From contig NZ_CP072600.1 of the NCBI RefSeq assembly GCF_019891175.1, positions 2,232,001-2,296,000 of the forward strand: DNA of 64,000 nucleotides, written 5' to 3'. The notes beneath the pieces are model-generated. The model searched no databases. It had not been told where the DNA came from and saw nothing but the letters and a program-made list of their open reading frames with translations. The DNA is from Leptothermofonsia sichuanensis E412. Lineage in GTDB: Bacteria > Cyanobacteriota > Cyanobacteriia > Leptolyngbyales > Leptolyngbyaceae. Shown in pieces: positions 55,332-64,000 of this stretch (within the stretch, counting starts at the first letter, position 1; every line of letters starts with the position of its first letter). Both the position numbers and the translations under genes were made by a program.

Positions 55332-56286
55332 TATAGCACTACGCATTTGGGTTAGGACGTTATTATAGAGCCATCAGGAGAGTTTAGGAACACCTATGCC
55401 CGCCCCCTACAGCTACGACTTGCGTTGCAAAGCGATTGAAGCCGTGAAACAAGGCCACCGCAAAGTTGATGTCTGTCGAATGTTCAACATCAGTCGCCAT
55501 ACCTTAGACCTGTGGTTGAAACGGGAAGCAGAAACGGGAGATTGCCGAGCGATGACTGGGTTTCAGCGCGGAAATCGGCATAAGATTACCGACTGGTCGC
55601 GCTTTCGTGAGTTTGTCAAGCAGCATGGGGATCAGACCCAAGCGAGACTGGCAACCCTGTGGGGGGATAATGTGACACAGCAGGACATCAGTCGAGCCTT
55701 GCGAAAGATTGGGTTTAGTCGAAAAAAAAGACCTATGGCTATCGGGAACGAGACGACCTGAAGCGACAGGAGTTTCAAGAGCGCTTGAGGAGTAAGCTGC
55801 CGCATCAGGTTGTCTATGTCGATGAAGCAGGCATTGATAATCGAGACGTGTATCCCTACGGCTACTGCGAGGTTGGAGAACGCTTCTATGGGCTTAAATC
55901 AGGAAAACGCACCGAACGAGTCAGTTGGATTGCTGCCTTACGAGAGAACAGCCTCTTTGCGCCAATGACCTTTGCTGGCTCGTGCAACCGGGATTTAGTG
56001 GAGATGTGGTTGGAGGAGTGCTTAGTCCCCCAACTGCGACCGGGAGATGTGATTGTGATTGACAATGCCAGTTTCCATCATTCTCAAACCATTGAAGAGA
56101 TCGGGGCTCAAGCAGGGTGTGAGATTTGGTATTTACCCCCTTATTCCCCAGACTTGAATCCGATTGAGCATTGGTGGTTTGTGCTCAAAAATTGGATGCG
56201 GCAACGCTGGGATGAGTTTGATAACTTTCGCGATTGTGTTGATGCTGCTTTTAGAGAATGCCCTAACGTGACTGCGTAGGGCTATA
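55332..56286 (+). mobile_element. IS630-family insertion sequence, copy 2
   Basis: 955 bp, same length as copy 1 at 16142-17096 but on the other strand. Left end TATAGCACTACGCATTTGGG, right end reading inward TATAGCCCTACGCAGTCACG; flanked by TA. Inserted in an intergenic region between the FAH and Tic20 genes. Confidence 0.9.
55396..56279 (+). CDS. IS630-family transposase (two frames, -1 frameshift)
   Basis: First frame 55396-55761 (121 aa, helix-turn-helix SRHTLDLWLKRE); second frame in -1 register to 56279 with the DDE residues VYVDEAGIDNR, VIDNASFHHS and DLNPIEHWW. The A8 run at 55722-55729 is the likely slip site; a -1 slip gives 294 aa. Probably the active form, as no stop or gap breaks it. 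Confidence 0.9.
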
Positions 56287-56527
56287 TACAGGAGGCGGAG
56301 CCTCCAGAACCCATTCTCACGCAGAGCATGGGAACGAGAACAGTGAGGGCTTTGTGAGAAAGGATTCCGCAGGAATCCTTTCTCACAACCCACACAGGAT
56401 TGCCATATTGAAGTTGCTGCCTGACATAAACTTTGAGCAGGATGAGGTCAATGCAGCAGGTGGGAGAAAGCCTCTGGTGTTGAGTTTGGAATTACTTACC
56501 GTCGATTTCCAGACCTTCAATACAGCT
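56287..56527. other. Intergenic region with R7 and R4 repeats
   Basis: GGAGGCGGAGCCTCC palindrome and CATTCTCACGCAGAGCATGG (R7 style, 56290-56335), followed by GAAAGGATTCCGCAGGAATCC, the R4 core (56356-56390). No gene seen. Confidence 0.55.
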
Positions 56528-57034
56528 TCAATAGCGTGTCTGAGAGTAAGCAGCTTCAGATAAAACGGGAATTTCTGCGTAGCGTCCTCTAATGCATTGA
56601 ATGATGGAGTAAATTACAATTCCCAGGACAGCTAGAAAGATAGTGCTGAAGATAATCGTCAAAGGCAGGAAACTGGCTCCAACAAGATTTTGAGAGACAC
56701 CTAAAAGCTGTAAAAGTGCGCCAATTAAGGAAACGGCAATTCCCGTAATCAGAGCCTGCATGGTATTGAAGCGGAGAAAGTGGCTGAGGCTGTCGTTGCG
56801 GACAATCAGAAGGTAGAGCGCGAAAAAGATAACAAACCCTCCAAATCCTCCTAACAGCGTGTTCAGGATGCTATAAATCATGGCAAACGGTGTTAGTGGT
56901 ATCAGGATCAGCCTGAGCACTGGGAACTGAAGCATCAAAACTGTCCCAAACGCCATAGACTCAATCATTGGAAATGCGTAGGGAAGACACGCAAAAAACC
57001 TGTCCTGAACTGATGTTGACCCGCGCCAAGCCAT
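56528..57034 (-). CDS. Tic20 family membrane protein
   Basis: A 168-aa protein with four hydrophobic segments (about residues 35-55, 58-80, 90-112, 120-142). DRFFACLPYAFPMIESMAFG and LRFNTMQALITGIAVSLIG are the family signatures. In plastids Tic20 is part of the inner-envelope protein import channel; cyanobacterial homologues have no settled function. Confidence 0.88.
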   Translation of the reverse strand: MAWRGSTSVQDRFFACLPYAFPMIESMAFGTVLMLQFPVLRLILIPLTPFAMIYSILNTLLGGFGGFVIFFALYLLIVRNDSLSHFLRFNTMQALITGIAVSLIGALLQLLGVSQNLVGASFLPLTIIFSTIFLAVLGIVIYSIIQCIRGRYAEIPVLSEAAYSQTRY

Positions 57035-57261
57035 GTTACCCTCTCCAGATTAAGTATTATAACCAGTCTGTTGTTAACTTGCATTATGCTCAGGATAGCG
57101 CAGTTAGCTGAGAATGCCCAAATTTGGAAGAGTGCCGGGGATTGGGTACCGGGTATCAGGTGAGTATGGTGAGGAGTATTTGCCTCTGGCATGTCCGCCG
57201 GATGAGGTGAAGAGGTAAGGAGTGAGAGATTCGCCTGTCCCCTGTCTCTCGTATTGGCCCA

Positions 57262-57870
57262 TCAGGAATGGGTCGGACCTAAATACCTGGTCAGATAAGG
57301 AGAAAAGACTTCGTAGATCAGGGTCAGGGGTTGACCGTGGTGCCAGAAGAGGTAATGGCGACCCCAGAAGGGTCCCGACTGTTCAAAGGCGCGTTCTAAA
57401 GCGGAGGAGTTGCCGTAGTAAATACCCTGGACATCCCGGTAAAGTTCTGTGCGTAAGCGGGCAAGGCTTGCCCAGATGGGGAGTGAGCGGTTTTGCAGGT
57501 ATTCATCCACATGGCTGGCTTCCCACCAGGAGGTGGCATAGGCAAGTCGTTGACCTGTTGAGGTTCTGAGCCATACCTGCCGCCGTAGTCGGGGTCCCGG
57601 TACAACCTCAATCTGGCGGGGCGCACTGTCAGTGTCCATGCCAATCGGGGACATATCAATGACATCAACTTCTGTTGGTTCTCCCGTGAGCAACTGCAAA
57701 TGGCGAGTGGGTGAACCATCCCCCAGGAGCAAAATCTGCCACGCGGGAGCAAGTTGACTGTGGGGTAGACCCTGTTGAACAATTTGCTCGTCTCCTTGCC
57801 AGATAGGGTCAAGGGCATACCAGGTGGCTGGCAGCGTGAAGCTATCTGGAGATCTAAACGTTGCTGTCAA
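57262..57870 (-). CDS. Chorismate lyase, cyanobacterial type (DUF98)
   Basis: Predicted to convert chorismate to 4-hydroxybenzoate plus pyruvate, the first step to plastoquinone, 202 aa. PAWQILLLGDGSPTRHLQLL, LRRQVWLRTSTGQRLAYATSWW and a C-terminal LTLIYEVFSPYL match the DUF98 group to which Synechocystis Sll1797 belongs. It is downstream of the FAD-oxidase gene on the same strand with a 41-bp gap. Confidence 0.85.
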   Translation of the reverse strand: MTATFRSPDSFTLPATWYALDPIWQGDEQIVQQGLPHSQLAPAWQILLLGDGSPTRHLQLLTGEPTEVDVIDMSPIGMDTDSAPRQIEVVPGPRLRRQVWLRTSTGQRLAYATSWWEASHVDEYLQNRSLPIWASLARLRTELYRDVQGIYYGNSSALERAFEQSGPFWGRHYLFWHHGQPLTLIYEVFSPYLTRYLGPTHS

Positions 57871-57911
57871 TTTTCTTCACACAACTTAACCTCACCATCA
57901 TCATAGCGTTC

Positions 57912-59282
57912 TCATGCCAAATACTGCGATCGCTCCTCCCATGCCCGCAGCTTGCCTGGATTCAACAGACCATAGGGATCGACCATCTGCTTAAACTGAA
58001 GTTGGGTAACATCAACGGTTTTCCTGCCACCATCCTCCAGGATGCAGGTATGGGGGTCAAAGATCATGGCTCCCTGTTCTTCGTGGTAGTCCATGATTGC
58101 CTGGAGTCGCTCAGGGGTGGTGTAACGGACAATTTGCAGGGCAGCAGGAATTGCCTGTCCGTTAAACCGCAGGTATTCCAGGTGCATCATCACTTCATCG
58201 CCAAAGTGGTGATACATATGTTCAACCAGCTTCAGGCTTTTGTCTGCTGGGAACAGGGTTTGCAGGTAGGTAAGGGTGGGGTCCACGCTGCGGGCATGGA
58301 GGGTGGTGTGGTTCCAGGAATATTCCACCAGAGTTGCCCCCTTGCTGGCTTCCTGGGCTGTTTTTTGATAGGTGACAGTGCCGCTAAATTCCTTGACCAG
58401 TTCAGCAAAGGGTTCCAGGCAGCACTCGGCTACCAGAATCAGAGCACAATGGCTCCCTGGGGGAATGCAGGTTTTCAACGCAGCGAAGTAACCGGGAATG
58501 GGATCGGCAAGGATGCAGACCAGTTTTTTGATCATGCCGTCACTGTCGCTAAGTGCCTGTCCGAAGTGGGCGGCGGTCATGAAGTCGGGAAAGGTGACGA
58601 TCGCCTCTGCCCAGGCATAGGCAGGACCCAGAGGAATCTCCAATTCTGTAATGATACCGTTGGTACCCCAGGCATGGGCAACTTTATAGACATCATCGCC
58701 GCGCAACTCAATCACACGGGGTTCATCTTCCATGGTGACCACGCGCAATGCCAGCAGATTGCCGCGATCGCGCAATTGCCCATAGGTGACGGAACCCACT
58801 CCGCCACTGCCGCCACCAATGAAACCGCCAATCGTAGCTTTACGGTAGGTGGAAGGAGCCATTCGCATTTCCCAGCCGCTTTCCCGTGCCTGTTTATCCA
58901 ATGCTGCCAGCTTTACCCCCGGTTCCACACAGGCAATGCCTGGCTTAATCCACTTGATTTTCTGCATGTTGGATAAATCCAGGATCAGTCCTCCCTGAAG
59001 GGGGACGCACTGCCCATAGTTGCCGGTACCTGCCCCCCGGACCGTTAGGGGAACCCGATGCTTAACGCAAATTTTGGCAATGTGCAGCACCGCCGCTTCC
59101 GTCGTGGGACGAACCACCAGATCCCCCCGTTTATCGCCCAGGATTTCTTGCAGGATGGGGCTGTAGGTGTAGTAGTCCTGGGAAAGTTTGGATACCTGAG
59201 AGGGGTCGGTAATGATTTCTATCCCAGGCAATTCAGCTATGAGCGTCCTGAGGTCAATAGATGGGGTGCCAGTCGATGTCAT
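57912..59282 (-). CDS. FAD-linked oxidase (GlcD/lactate dehydrogenase-like)
   Basis: A 456-aa FAD-binding oxidoreductase of the FAD_binding_4 / GlcD type. VVRPTTEAAVLHIAKICV, VRGAGTGNYGQCVPLQGG and GGFIGGGSGGVGSVTYG bind FAD; the C-terminal lobe ends DPYGLLNPGKL. It could oxidise glycolate, lactate or another 2-hydroxyacid. No GlcE/GlcF subunits are adjacent, so it probably acts alone. The start at MTSTGTPSID is preferred over the upstream methionines at 59315. Confidence 0.87.
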   Translation of the reverse strand: MTSTGTPSIDLRTLIAELPGIEIITDPSQVSKLSQDYYTYSPILQEILGDKRGDLVVRPTTEAAVLHIAKICVKHRVPLTVRGAGTGNYGQCVPLQGGLILDLSNMQKIKWIKPGIACVEPGVKLAALDKQARESGWEMRMAPSTYRKATIGGFIGGGSGGVGSVTYGQLRDRGNLLALRVVTMEDEPRVIELRGDDVYKVAHAWGTNGIITELEIPLGPAYAWAEAIVTFPDFMTAAHFGQALSDSDGMIKKLVCILADPIPGYFAALKTCIPPGSHCALILVAECCLEPFAELVKEFSGTVTYQKTAQEASKGATLVEYSWNHTTLHARSVDPTLTYLQTLFPADKSLKLVEHMYHHFGDEVMMHLEYLRFNGQAIPAALQIVRYTTPERLQAIMDYHEEQGAMIFDPHTCILEDGGRKTVDVTQLQFKQMVDPYGLLNPGKLRAWEERSQYLA

Positions 59283-59325
59283 CAGAATGAACTCCAAGCC
59301 TGAGGTCAGCATCAAACTTCTATTA

Positions 59326-60516
59326 TCAATGACATCCTGTACCTGAATTCATTGTGTCAGGCGTTACGAACAGTTGGCTATCAGGGGGGTGGTGGCCCAG
59401 GTGTTTCCAGGCAGAGGGTGTGGCAACTCGTCCGCGGGAGGTGCGGTTCAGGTAGCCGATTTGCAGCAGGTAGGGTTCATACACTTCTTCAATGGTCTGA
59501 GCATCTTCGCCTGTGGCGGCTGCCATTGTTTCCAGCCCCACAGGACCGCCATTGAAATGTTCAATCATGATGGTCAGGAGGCGGCGATCGGTCCAGTCCA
59601 ATCCACAGGGATCCACATTAAACAGTTGCAGTGCTTCAGCCGCAACGGTTTCAGAGATGGAGCCAGCAGCTTTCACCTCAACATAGTCCCGTACTCGCTT
59701 GAGCAGGCGATTGGCGATACGGGGGGTGCCCCGCGATCGCCGTGCCACTTCTACAGCCCCCTCAGGAGTGATTGGAGTATTCAATAGAGCGGCGGTTCGC
59801 AGTACGATCTGTGTTAATTCATCCAGTTCATAAAAGCGAAGTCGCTGGATCAACCCAAAGCGATCGCGCAATGGAGAAGTCAATGCTCCTGCTCTTGTGG
59901 TTGCCCCCACCAGCGTAAAACGATTGAGAGGGATAGAACGAGTCCGGCTGCTTGACCCCTTACCCAGCACCACATCAATCCGGAAATCTTCCATTGCCGG
60001 GTAAAGGATCTCTTCAGTCACTTTCGGTAAACGATGAATTTCATCGATAAAAAGTAAGTCGCCGGGTTTCAGATTCACCAGCAGACCCACAATGTCCCGC
60101 TGACGTTCCAGTGCCGGAGCACTGGTGATTTTACAATCAACCCCCATTTCATCTGCCAGGATCAGCGCCATGGTAGTTTTCCCCAGACCCGGCGGACCGT
60201 ATAGCAACAGATGATCTAGTGTCTCTTTGCGGGCTTTGGCGGCTTTAATCGCAATATCCAGAACTTCCTTCAGATCCTTTTGCCCGATATAGTCCGAAAG
60301 ACGACGGGGACGCAGCCCCTCTTCTGGCTTACCCTGTTCCTCAGGTTTTGCTCCCGGTTCCAGGAGCGATTCACTGGCGGTGCTTTTGGAGGAAGGCGGC
60401 AGGTTGCTTTTACCCTGATCTGATCGCGGCTTTGAAGCGACACTCTCCAGTGGAAGGCGGCTTTGCGATTGCTCCTCTGAATCGGGTGGCTGCTTTTTCG
60501 AGGAAATGATTGCCAT
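59326..60516 (-). CDS. ruvB: Holliday junction branch migration ATPase RuvB
   Basis: Motor of Holliday junction branch migration, 396 aa. Walker [11 protein letters not shown], Walker [10 protein letters not shown], sensor 1 LVGATTRAG and the arginine finger region RDRFG are present, with the winged-helix C-terminus [14 protein letters not shown]-like. The N-terminal extension of about 68 residues is polar and low-complexity, which is longer than the enterobacterial form but common in cyanobacteria. A tail of about 20 residues follows the usual end. Confidence 0.96.
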   Translation of the reverse strand: MAIISSKKQPPDSEEQSQSRLPLESVASKPRSDQGKSNLPPSSKSTASESLLEPGAKPEEQGKPEEGLRPRRLSDYIGQKDLKEVLDIAIKAAKARKETLDHLLLYGPPGLGKTTMALILADEMGVDCKITSAPALERQRDIVGLLVNLKPGDLLFIDEIHRLPKVTEEILYPAMEDFRIDVVLGKGSSSRTRSIPLNRFTLVGATTRAGALTSPLRDRFGLIQRLRFYELDELTQIVLRTAALLNTPITPEGAVEVARRSRGTPRIANRLLKRVRDYVEVKAAGSISETVAAEALQLFNVDPCGLDWTDRRLLTIMIEHFNGGPVGLETMAAATGEDAQTIEEVYEPYLLQIGYLNRTSRGRVATPSAWKHLGHHPPDSQLFVTPDTMNSGTGCH

Positions 60517-60615
60517 ACTGGAAGAGAGAAGGGACAGGGGTGGAAGTCAGGCGGCTAAAAGAACTAAGGTACTAATGGTAACGATGCTATTCATCATACT
60601 CAGAGATGGTTAAAG

Positions 60616-61233
60616 ATGGTTATTGAATCTGAATTGAATGATCCTGAATTAAATGGTTCTGAATTAAATAGTCCTGAATTTGATGTTCCTGATCCAGTCA
60701 GTTTTGAGGAGGCGATCGCCCTGACCCAGGCGCTTTTGGAGAATCTGGAACAGGGGAAAGTTTCAGAATTGACTCTGAAGCAAACGGTCAGGGACCTGGT
60801 GAACAGTGAGAATGGGGCACGGGGATTTTTTGTCACCTATCTCAGTGATGAGCGGGCATTGATTGATGAGTGCATCCCTGCGGTGGTGGAGGGGTTGACG
60901 GCTTCTCCTGAGGTTGCGTCCCCGTTGTTGGTCAAAAATCTGGCCATGTCTACGGCAATGGCAATAACCCATCGTCGAAATCAACAGGAGGCAATGGCAA
61001 AAGGATCGGATCGGGTGCGATCGCGCACTGCCCGCTTAATTCAGGCACTTTCCTTTCCCCAATTACAGGAACAGGCAAAACAGCTAACTGAGAGTATCGA
61101 CACCGGAACGGGCCACTATCAGTCATTCTTGGAACGCTGGGGCTATGATGACGAGCAAAAGCGTGCTATTTATGCTGCCCTGCAACAAATTGGGCTGGCT
61201 CAGGATCATGAATTCAATCAACCGCAAGACTGA
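60616..61233 (+). CDS. Conserved protein of unknown function with repeat N-terminus
   Basis: A 205-aa soluble, helical protein. The N terminus repeats a five-residue unit (ELNDP, ELNGS, ELNSP, EFDVP) coded by 15-bp tandem repeats (60633-60692). The body has FEEAIALTQALLENLEQGKV, ENGARGFFVTYLSDE and SYQSFL-like helices, and resembles a cyanobacterial family I cannot name. Divergent from ruvB with 99 bp between. Confidence 0.72.
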   Translation: MVIESELNDPELNGSELNSPEFDVPDPVSFEEAIALTQALLENLEQGKVSELTLKQTVRDLVNSENGARGFFVTYLSDERALIDECIPAVVEGLTASPEVASPLLVKNLAMSTAMAITHRRNQQEAMAKGSDRVRSRTARLIQALSFPQLQEQAKQLTESIDTGTGHYQSFLERWGYDDEQKRAIYAALQQIGLAQDHEFNQPQD

Positions 61234-61245
61234 AACTCCACCCTG

Positions 61246-61339
61246 GTGGTCTATCAAGAATTATGTTGTAGGTTGAAAACCCCAGAATAATAACCCTTTC
61301 TCTATCCCAGATTCACAACTACAAAGTTGATAGACCACT
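61246..61339. mobile_element. Terminal-inverted-repeat element family R5
   Basis: GTGGTCTATCAAGAATTATG and, at the other end, AGTTGATAGACCACT; the outer 12 bp are inverted, with AGGTTGAAAACCCC inside. The inverse of the copy at 30387-30482, just 13 bp beyond a stop codon. Confidence 0.75.
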
Positions 61340-61422
61340 GGAAGCCCAGAGAACAGAGAGCAATTCCTCTGTGCCCTCTGTGGTAGAGCCTTAATTCATA
61401 ATGCTTTCAGCCCCCCTGGACC

Positions 61423-62532
61423 TTAAACGCTAGTGTAAACCTGCTTGTAGTAAGCCTGGTACTCCGGTGACAGGAGGGGTTGCCACCAATCCTGATTCGA
61501 CAGATACCACTGCACCGTTTTACGCAACCCGCTTTCAACCGTCTCAGCCGGAGTCCAGCCAATTTCAGTTTTGAGCTTGGTGGCATTGATGGCGTAGCGG
61601 CGATCGTGACCGGGACGATCTTTAACAAAGGTAATCAATTGATGACAGGGTCGAACCGGCAGCTCAGGAGCCAGTTCTTCCATCAGGTCACAGAGCTTGT
61701 TTACCAGGTCAATATTTTTGACCTCATTGTTGCCGCCAATGTTGTACATCTCACCCGGTCGCCCGCGATGGATCACCGCATCTAAAGCACTACAGTGATC
61801 ACCAACGTAGAGCCAGTCCCGCACGTTTTGCCCATCACCATAAACTGGCAATGGCTTACCCATGAGGATATTGATGCACATTAACGGAATCAGCTTTTCT
61901 GGGAAATGGTAAGGACCATAGTTGTTGGAGCAGTTGGTCACCAGTGTTGGTAATCCATAGGTGTGGTGGTATGCCCGGACCAGGTGATCGCTCCCGGCTT
62001 TGGAGGCTGAATAGGGGCTATTGGGGGCGTAGGGAGTCGTCTCCGAAAAGGCAGGGTCATCGGCTCCCAGGCTGCCATATACTTCATCGGTTGAAACATG
62101 GTGGAAGCGATAGTGGGCAGGCTGGTCGCTGGCATTCCAATACTGGCGGAAAGCTTCTAGCAGCGTAAAGGTGCCAATCACATTGGTGCGAACAAAGGCA
62201 TCCGGTCCCAGAATCGACCGATCTACATGGGATTCGGCGGCAAAATGCGCCACGACATCGATCGCCTCTTCCTGGAGTAACGCATCGATCAGGGGACGGT
62301 CGCAAATGTCTCCCTGGACAAACCGTAGATTGGCTCTACCTTCCAGCCCTGCCAGGTTCTTACGATTACCGGCATAGGTTAAGGCATCCAGCACAACAAC
62401 GCGATCGCCTGGATAGCGATCGCACCAGTGATGCACAAAATTAGAACCAATAAACCCTGCCCCGCCAGTAATTAAAATCTTGCGGGGTTCCCTGGTCAAA
62501 CGCTGTTGTTCCACCACTGATATAGTCTCCAA
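61423..62532 (-). CDS. rfbB: dTDP-glucose 4,6-dehydratase
   Basis: Second step of dTDP-L-rhamnose synthesis, 369 aa. NAD-binding [15 protein letters not shown], the catalytic [20 protein letters not shown] (Tyr-x3-Lys), [11 protein letters not shown] and [14 protein letters not shown] are all typical. Last in the rfbC-rfbA-rfbB order on the minus strand, 129 bp after rfbA. Confidence 0.95.
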   Translation of the reverse strand: METISVVEQQRLTREPRKILITGGAGFIGSNFVHHWCDRYPGDRVVVLDALTYAGNRKNLAGLEGRANLRFVQGDICDRPLIDALLQEEAIDVVAHFAAESHVDRSILGPDAFVRTNVIGTFTLLEAFRQYWNASDQPAHYRFHHVSTDEVYGSLGADDPAFSETTPYAPNSPYSASKAGSDHLVRAYHHTYGLPTLVTNCSNNYGPYHFPEKLIPLMCINILMGKPLPVYGDGQNVRDWLYVGDHCSALDAVIHRGRPGEMYNIGGNNEVKNIDLVNKLCDLMEELAPELPVRPCHQLITFVKDRPGHDRRYAINATKLKTEIGWTPAETVESGLRKTVQWYLSNQDWWQPLLSPEYQAYYKQVYTSV

Positions 62533-62661
62533 ACGATCAAGCAGGTTGAGAAATCTATTAGAGCTTTAGCCGAAGTCATCAAGATTCAATTGGGGCAGCG
62601 CATCTGGGTGAGGTTGCTACCAGCGACCAGCGCAGGTTTGGTTCAGATACGGTACCCCAAC

Positions 62662-63735
62662 TTACGCCAGTTCAACCTGGGAATCATCCCCAATCATAAA
62701 CCGCAGGGCTTTGGGGCGTTGGGGCGCGGCTTTAATCTGCGCCCGTTGTCCAACCACACTGTCTACAATCCGATGGTGAATCCCGGTAACTTTTGCCCCT
62801 TGCAAAATAACACTGTGCTCCAAATCAACGTCAATCAGTGACACCTGATTCGCAATACTGCTGTAGGGACCGATAAAACAATTCTCCAGGTAACAGTCCT
62901 GACCAATTGTGACAGGACCCCGCACAGTGCAGTTAATTAATCGGGAACCCGTTCCCACCTGAACCCGCCCAAAAATTTGACTCTGAGCGTCAATCTCACC
63001 AGCCACATCCGATTTCAAGCAGGTATCGAGGATGATTTGATTTGCTTCCAGCAGATCGTCCTTCTTCCCTGTATCCAGCCACCAACCCTCAATCTGGCGA
63101 GCTTCTACATGCTTCTGGACGTTGATCAAATCCTGAATCGCGTCTGTGATTTCCAGTTCACCCCTGGCAGATGGCTGAATTCGATCAATCGCTGCGTGAA
63201 TGGTGTTGGCAAAGAAGTAAATACCCACCAGTGCCAGGTTGGAAGGAGGGACCTTGGGTTTTTCCACGAGATGCATAACCCGTCCCTGAGCATCCACCTG
63301 AGCAACGCCAAATGCTGTAGGGTTCGCCACTGGACGTAACAGGATCAGTGCATCCATGTGCTGATCTTTGAAATCGTTCAAGAATGAATTCAGATCGCTC
63401 TGGATCAGGTTGTCACCCAGATACATTACAAACGGGTCATCTCCCAGGAAGGGGCGGGCAACCTTAACCGCGTGGGCCAGGCCAGCAGGCTGTTCCTGGA
63501 GGATATAGGTGATGTTGGCACCAAACTGCTCACCATCGCCAGTCTTTGCCTTTACCTCTTCCCCTGTTTCAGGACTGATGATAATACCAATATCGGTGAT
63601 ACCCGCCGCGACGATCGCCTCAATCCCGTACCAGAGAATTGGTTTATTGGCTACAGGAACCAGTTGCTTGGCACCTGTATAGGTGAGCGGACGCAGTCGT
63701 GTACCCTTACCACCGCTAAGAATAATTGCTTTCAT
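62662..63735 (-). CDS. rfbA: Glucose-1-phosphate thymidylyltransferase (long form)
   Basis: Makes dTDP-glucose from glucose-1-phosphate and dTTP, 357 aa. MKAIILSGGKGTRLRPLTYT is the nucleotide-binding start, with FVMYLGDNLIQ and GELEITDAIQDL. The C-terminal third is a left-handed beta-helix, as in the long RmlA/StrD group rather than the short 290-residue enterobacterial RmlA. 24 bp after rfbC. Confidence 0.93.
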   Translation of the reverse strand: MKAIILSGGKGTRLRPLTYTGAKQLVPVANKPILWYGIEAIVAAGITDIGIIISPETGEEVKAKTGDGEQFGANITYILQEQPAGLAHAVKVARPFLGDDPFVMYLGDNLIQSDLNSFLNDFKDQHMDALILLRPVANPTAFGVAQVDAQGRVMHLVEKPKVPPSNLALVGIYFFANTIHAAIDRIQPSARGELEITDAIQDLINVQKHVEARQIEGWWLDTGKKDDLLEANQIILDTCLKSDVAGEIDAQSQIFGRVQVGTGSRLINCTVRGPVTIGQDCYLENCFIGPYSSIANQVSLIDVDLEHSVILQGAKVTGIHHRIVDSVVGQRAQIKAAPQRPKALRFMIGDDSQVELA

Positions 63736-63759
63736 GGGAATGTCCGTGAGAAATGCAGG

Positions 63760-64000
63760 TCAGGAATAAATTTCAGCAGATTTGAACAGTTGCCCTCCCT
63801 CATCCTTAGCAGACAGGATCGGGGCTGCGGTCAGGGGCCAGTCAATTGCCAGGTCAGGATCGTTCCAGAGAATACATCGCTCATGTTGCGGTGCATAGTA
63901 GTCCGTTGTTTTATAAAGGACTTCGGCATAGTCTGAGAGTACCAGAAACCCGTGGGCAAACCCGGCGGGAACCCAGAGCATCCGCTTGTTCTCAGCACTG
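63760..64000 (-). CDS. rfbC: dTDP-4-dehydrorhamnose 3,5-epimerase (partial)
   Basis: C-terminal part only; the gene continues past the window end. Visible: [19 protein letters not shown], then [18 protein letters not shown], the active-site region of RmlC, and a terminal [14 protein letters not shown]. The 73-residue fragment after the internal methionine is not a separate gene. First of the rhamnose genes here. Confidence 0.93.
   Translation of the reverse strand, partial: SAENKRMLWVPAGFAHGFLVLSDYAEVLYKTTDYYAPQHERCILWNDPDLAIDWPLTAAPILSAKDEGGQLFKSAEIYS

Noticed and set aside
57861-58976. 371-codon open frame on the plus strand opposite the FAD-linked oxidase
   Set aside because: Antisense of a clear FAD-binding protein; its translation has no motif and an unnatural composition.

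Overview
The window comes from a cyanobacterium, most likely a filamentous one of the Leptolyngbya/Oscillatoriales kind. The evidence is dense GCGATCGC (HIP1) octamers, a bilin-type GAF domain with the Cys-His chromophore dyad, a plastoquinone-type chorismate lyase, a Tic20 homologue, DUF4278 proteins, a DevC/DevA exporter pair and repeat-rich intergenic DNA. The taxonomic placement is inferred from gene content. I found no rRNA, tRNA or CRISPR array.

Layout. 1-2 kb: devC-devA exporter genes. 2.2-6.3 kb: the conserved minus-strand run rpmH-rnpA-PH domain-yidC-jag-yceD. 6.6-9.1 kb: an MFS transporter overlapping moaA. 9.3-15.7 kb: dnaK, pyrH-frr, speB with a thioredoxin-fold gene, and an alpha/beta hydrolase. 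15.7-17.6 kb: an IS5-type element disrupted by an IS630-type element. 17.7-22.6 kb: a sensory neighbourhood with a PhnD-like lipoprotein, a heme-site DUF3365/HAMP membrane protein, a class III cyclase, a TPR protein and an amino-acid-type binding protein. 22.7-30.2 kb: rpmI-rplT, then the divergent rimP-nusA-rnpM-infB translation/transcription set. 30.6-38.7 kb: small proteins, a hydrolase lacking its nucleophile, a Ser/Thr kinase, and two histidine kinases in tandem (one with a truncated receiver, one a 1164-residue cyanobacteriochrome-type hybrid). 39.3-50.8 kb: U32 peptidase/RlhA-like protein, C-terminal processing protease, another histidine kinase, a ribbon-helix-helix protein, lepA, murF and a DedA protein. 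51-55 kb: STAS protein, coiled-coil protein, thioredoxin-reductase-like flavoprotein, rpsF and an FAH-family hydrolase. 55.3-56.3 kb: a second, nearly identical IS630 copy. 56.5-64 kb: Tic20, chorismate lyase, an FAD-linked oxidase, ruvB, and the dTDP-rhamnose genes rfbC-rfbA-rfbB, with rfbC cut by the window edge.

Most of the window is core housekeeping. The unusual content is in three places. First, several families of short palindromic repeats of MITE type fill the gaps, and one insertion can be read directly against an uninterrupted copy with a 4-bp duplication. Second, the same kind of repeat or low-complexity DNA has entered coding genes in frame (U32 peptidase, murF, rnpA). Third, several signalling or redox proteins look altered: a receiver without its phospho-acceptor, a hydrolase without a nucleophile, and a thioredoxin-reductase fold without the pyridine-nucleotide motif. 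I did not find a clear undescribed multi-gene system. The best candidate for a coherent unknown module is the 17.7-20.8 kb SBP / heme-HAMP / cyclase neighbourhood.
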